Part shown: positions 62,796 to 64,000 of the stretch, one piece after another
Layout of the letters: the number at the start of each line of letters is the position of its first letter
How positions within the stretch are numbered: position 1 is the stretch's first letter
Assembly (NCBI GenBank): GCA_965227335.1
Contig: CBDDFV010000001.1
Span: 1,364,001 to 1,428,000, forward strand
Source: CBDDFV01 sp965227335
Lineage (GTDB): Bacteria; Planctomycetota; Phycisphaerae; Phycisphaerales; SM1A02
DNA length: 64,000 nucleotides
Direction: 5' to 3'
Position numbers and translations under genes: made by a program
Notes under the pieces: generated by a model
Seen by the model: only the letters and a program-made list of their open reading frames with translations
Told to the model about the DNA's origin: nothing
Databases searched by the model: none

Positions 62796-64000
62796 ATGGC
62801 CATTCAGAACCTGCTCAGAGGCGCGATCCTGCTCGCCGCCATACCGCTCCTTGCGTCCGCGGCGCTCGGACAGCCGCCCGACGTTTTCCGCGAAGACTTC
62901 CGCGCGGTCGACCCGCATATTCCCGCGGTCGCGGCGGATCTCACGTCCGCCTTCCTCGGTTTCGAGCGACTTGGGCCCGGCGCCCCGCAGGTCAAACTCT
63001 CGCACCATCCGGAGATCGAGAACGATCCGCACTACCTGTGGAACGGACTCTGCCCCGGACCCGTGCTGCTCGCATTTCCGTTCGCGCATCCGCTGGATCT
63101 GTCGGATCCCGGAACGACCGTCGGTATGCGCACGAAGAACGTCGGCGGCGCGGCGCTGCGGCTCGCCGTGCGCACACGCGATGGTTGGTTCGTGCAGGCG
63201 CGGGCGGTTCCCCAGAGCGACGACTGGCGCGAACACGTGATGCCGCTTCACGTCGACGACTGGCGATCGCTCGACGACGAGGCCGCCCGCGTGCTCGGGC
63301 AAGCCGCGCGGCCGGATTTCGCATCGGTCGACGCGATCGGTTTCCTCGCGCCGGAGGCGGGCGGCGGCAGTGGGCGGTGCATCCGGCTCGACTGGTTCGC
63401 CCTGCGGTCTGCGTCGGCGGAGACGGCTCTGTCTGAACGCGGCGCCCCGCTCGACGGACGACGCATCACGCTGAGCGACCACGGCGCGTGGTGCTGGTAT
63501 CAGGACGAGCGGGTGATCGTCGATGTCGACCGTTCCGAGGGGCCGATGCTGCTGGCGAGCAGCGTGTCGTTCGGTCCGGGAACGCCGGACTACGGGGATT
63601 GCAACCTGCACTGGTGCGATGTGCGCACAGGCGCAACCGGGCGGTTCGAACTCCACGATCGACTGGAGGCGGATGATCACGACAACGCCGCGCTGTGGCG
63701 GCGGCCGGACGGGCGGTATCTGGCGGTCTACACGCGTCACTCGACGGATCGTCGGATCCGGTGGCGGGTGTCGACGCGTGCGCACGATCCGACGGCGTGG
63801 TCGCCGGAGCGCACGCTCGAGAACGCCGCGCGGGTCTGTTATTCGAACGTGTTCCCGCTCGCGGATGCGGACGGTCGCGTGCGGCTGTTCAATTTCAGTC
63901 GGAGCGACGGATTCGATCCGAACTGGTTCGTCTCCGATGATCTCGGCGAATCGTGGGCGTACGGCGGCAAGTTGCACACCGGTCCCGACGGGAACGAGGC
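62796..64000 (+). CDS. BNR-4-type beta-propeller protein, runs off the right end
   Basis: Reading from ATG 62796 gives an uninterrupted frame of 401 codons to the window edge. A signal peptide (ILLAAIPLLASAALG) is followed by a lectin-like beta-sandwich (about 25-210) and then DHGAWCWYQDERVIVD, GDCNLHWCDVRTGA and RLEADDHDNAALWRRPDGRY. The LEADDHDN block and the GAWCWYQDER entry match BNR-4 propellers, found in polysaccharide lyases and related glycan-degrading proteins. The remaining blades and C-terminus are beyond the window. It is divergent from the dockerin protein across 153 bp. Confidence 0.85.
   Translation, partial: MAIQNLLRGAILLAAIPLLASAALGQPPDVFREDFRAVDPHIPAVAADLTSAFLGFERLGPGAPQVKLSHHPEIENDPHYLWNGLCPGPVLLAFPFAHPLDLSDPGTTVGMRTKNVGGAALRLAVRTRDGWFVQARAVPQSDDWREHVMPLHVDDWRSLDDEAARVLGQAARPDFASVDAIGFLAPEAGGGSGRCIRLDWFALRSASAETALSERGAPLDGRRITLSDHGAWCWYQDERVIVDVDRSEGPMLLASSVSFGPGTPDYGDCNLHWCDVRTGATGRFELHDRLEADDHDNAALWRRPDGRYLAVYTRHSTDRRIRWRVSTRAHDPTAWSPERTLENAARVCYSNVFPLADADGRVRLFNFSRSDGFDPNWFVSDDLGESWAYGGKLHTGPDGNE

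Noticed and set aside
1..64000. Search for CRISPR arrays, insertion sequences, integrase or phage genes
   Set aside because: No regularly spaced repeats and no transposase, recombinase or phage motif were found in any frame I examined.

Overview
The window looks like a chromosomal segment of a planctomycete, most probably of the Phycisphaerae type. This is inferred from very high GC, secreted proteins ending in dockerin-like repeats with the motif ADLALLLGAWGPC, a Minf_1886-like protein (a family I know from Planctomycetes and Verrucomicrobia), many lipoproteins and OmpA-type proteins, and a two-partner secretion pair. I see no rRNA, transposase, integrase, phage gene or CRISPR array. One tRNA (Gln, UUG) lies near the left edge. 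Two genes run off the window: glmU on the left (minus strand) and a BNR-4 propeller protein on the right (plus strand).

Layout. 0-10 kb: glmU start, tRNA-Gln, rnc, a secreted protein with a duplicated STN-like module, a membrane-anchored beta-solenoid protein, a PD-(D/E)XK-like protein, a remnant of an Fpg/Nei zinc finger, a PutP-like Na+ symporter and a sulfatase. 10-17 kb: a two-partner secretion locus (TpsB transporter, 1266-residue TpsA passenger) with a sigma-70-like promoter, a roughly 280-nt leader, an intercistronic hairpin and a strong terminator. 17-25 kb: a STAS-like protein, a transglutaminase-fold protein without its catalytic residues, MlaE permease, a large secreted Cys-rich protein, an OmpA lipoprotein, an amidohydrolase and Mpg. 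25-36 kb: conserved housekeeping genes (PerM/AI-2E exporter family, ffh, polX, recG, xseA-xseB, prepilin peptidase). 37-39.6 kb: OmpA lipoprotein and mlaF-mlaD, separate from mlaE. 39.7-47.8 kb: Nudix, M50 protease, rhomboid, tgt (N-terminus missing), yajC, fused secDF. 48-58 kb: LysM protein, exported SDR, aldo/keto reductase, NAD-type isocitrate dehydrogenase, alpha/beta hydrolases, a fused membrane/spermidine-synthase-like protein and a YHS lipoprotein. 58-64 kb: an ECF sigma operon that also encodes a membrane protein and a secreted secretin-like domain, a GlcG/HbpS-like protein, a PQQ-propeller dockerin protein and the right-edge BNR-4 protein.

Functional themes are envelope biogenesis (Mla lipid transport, SecDF/YajC, TPS, OmpA lipoproteins, intramembrane proteases), DNA repair (recG, xseAB, polX, mpg) and a large secretome with carbohydrate links (sulfatase, BNR-4, dockerin-like tails). 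Genes are tightly packed: ATGA overlaps occur between mpg and the amidohydrolase, the M50 protease and Nudix gene, and the YHS and hydrolase genes, and many convergent pairs are separated by fewer than 25 bp. The points most worth a second look are the broken 5' end of tgt, the sigma/membrane/secretin-like operon, the TPS pair, the Cys-rich lamin-tail-like protein and the shared C-terminal tail of the M50 and rhomboid proteases.
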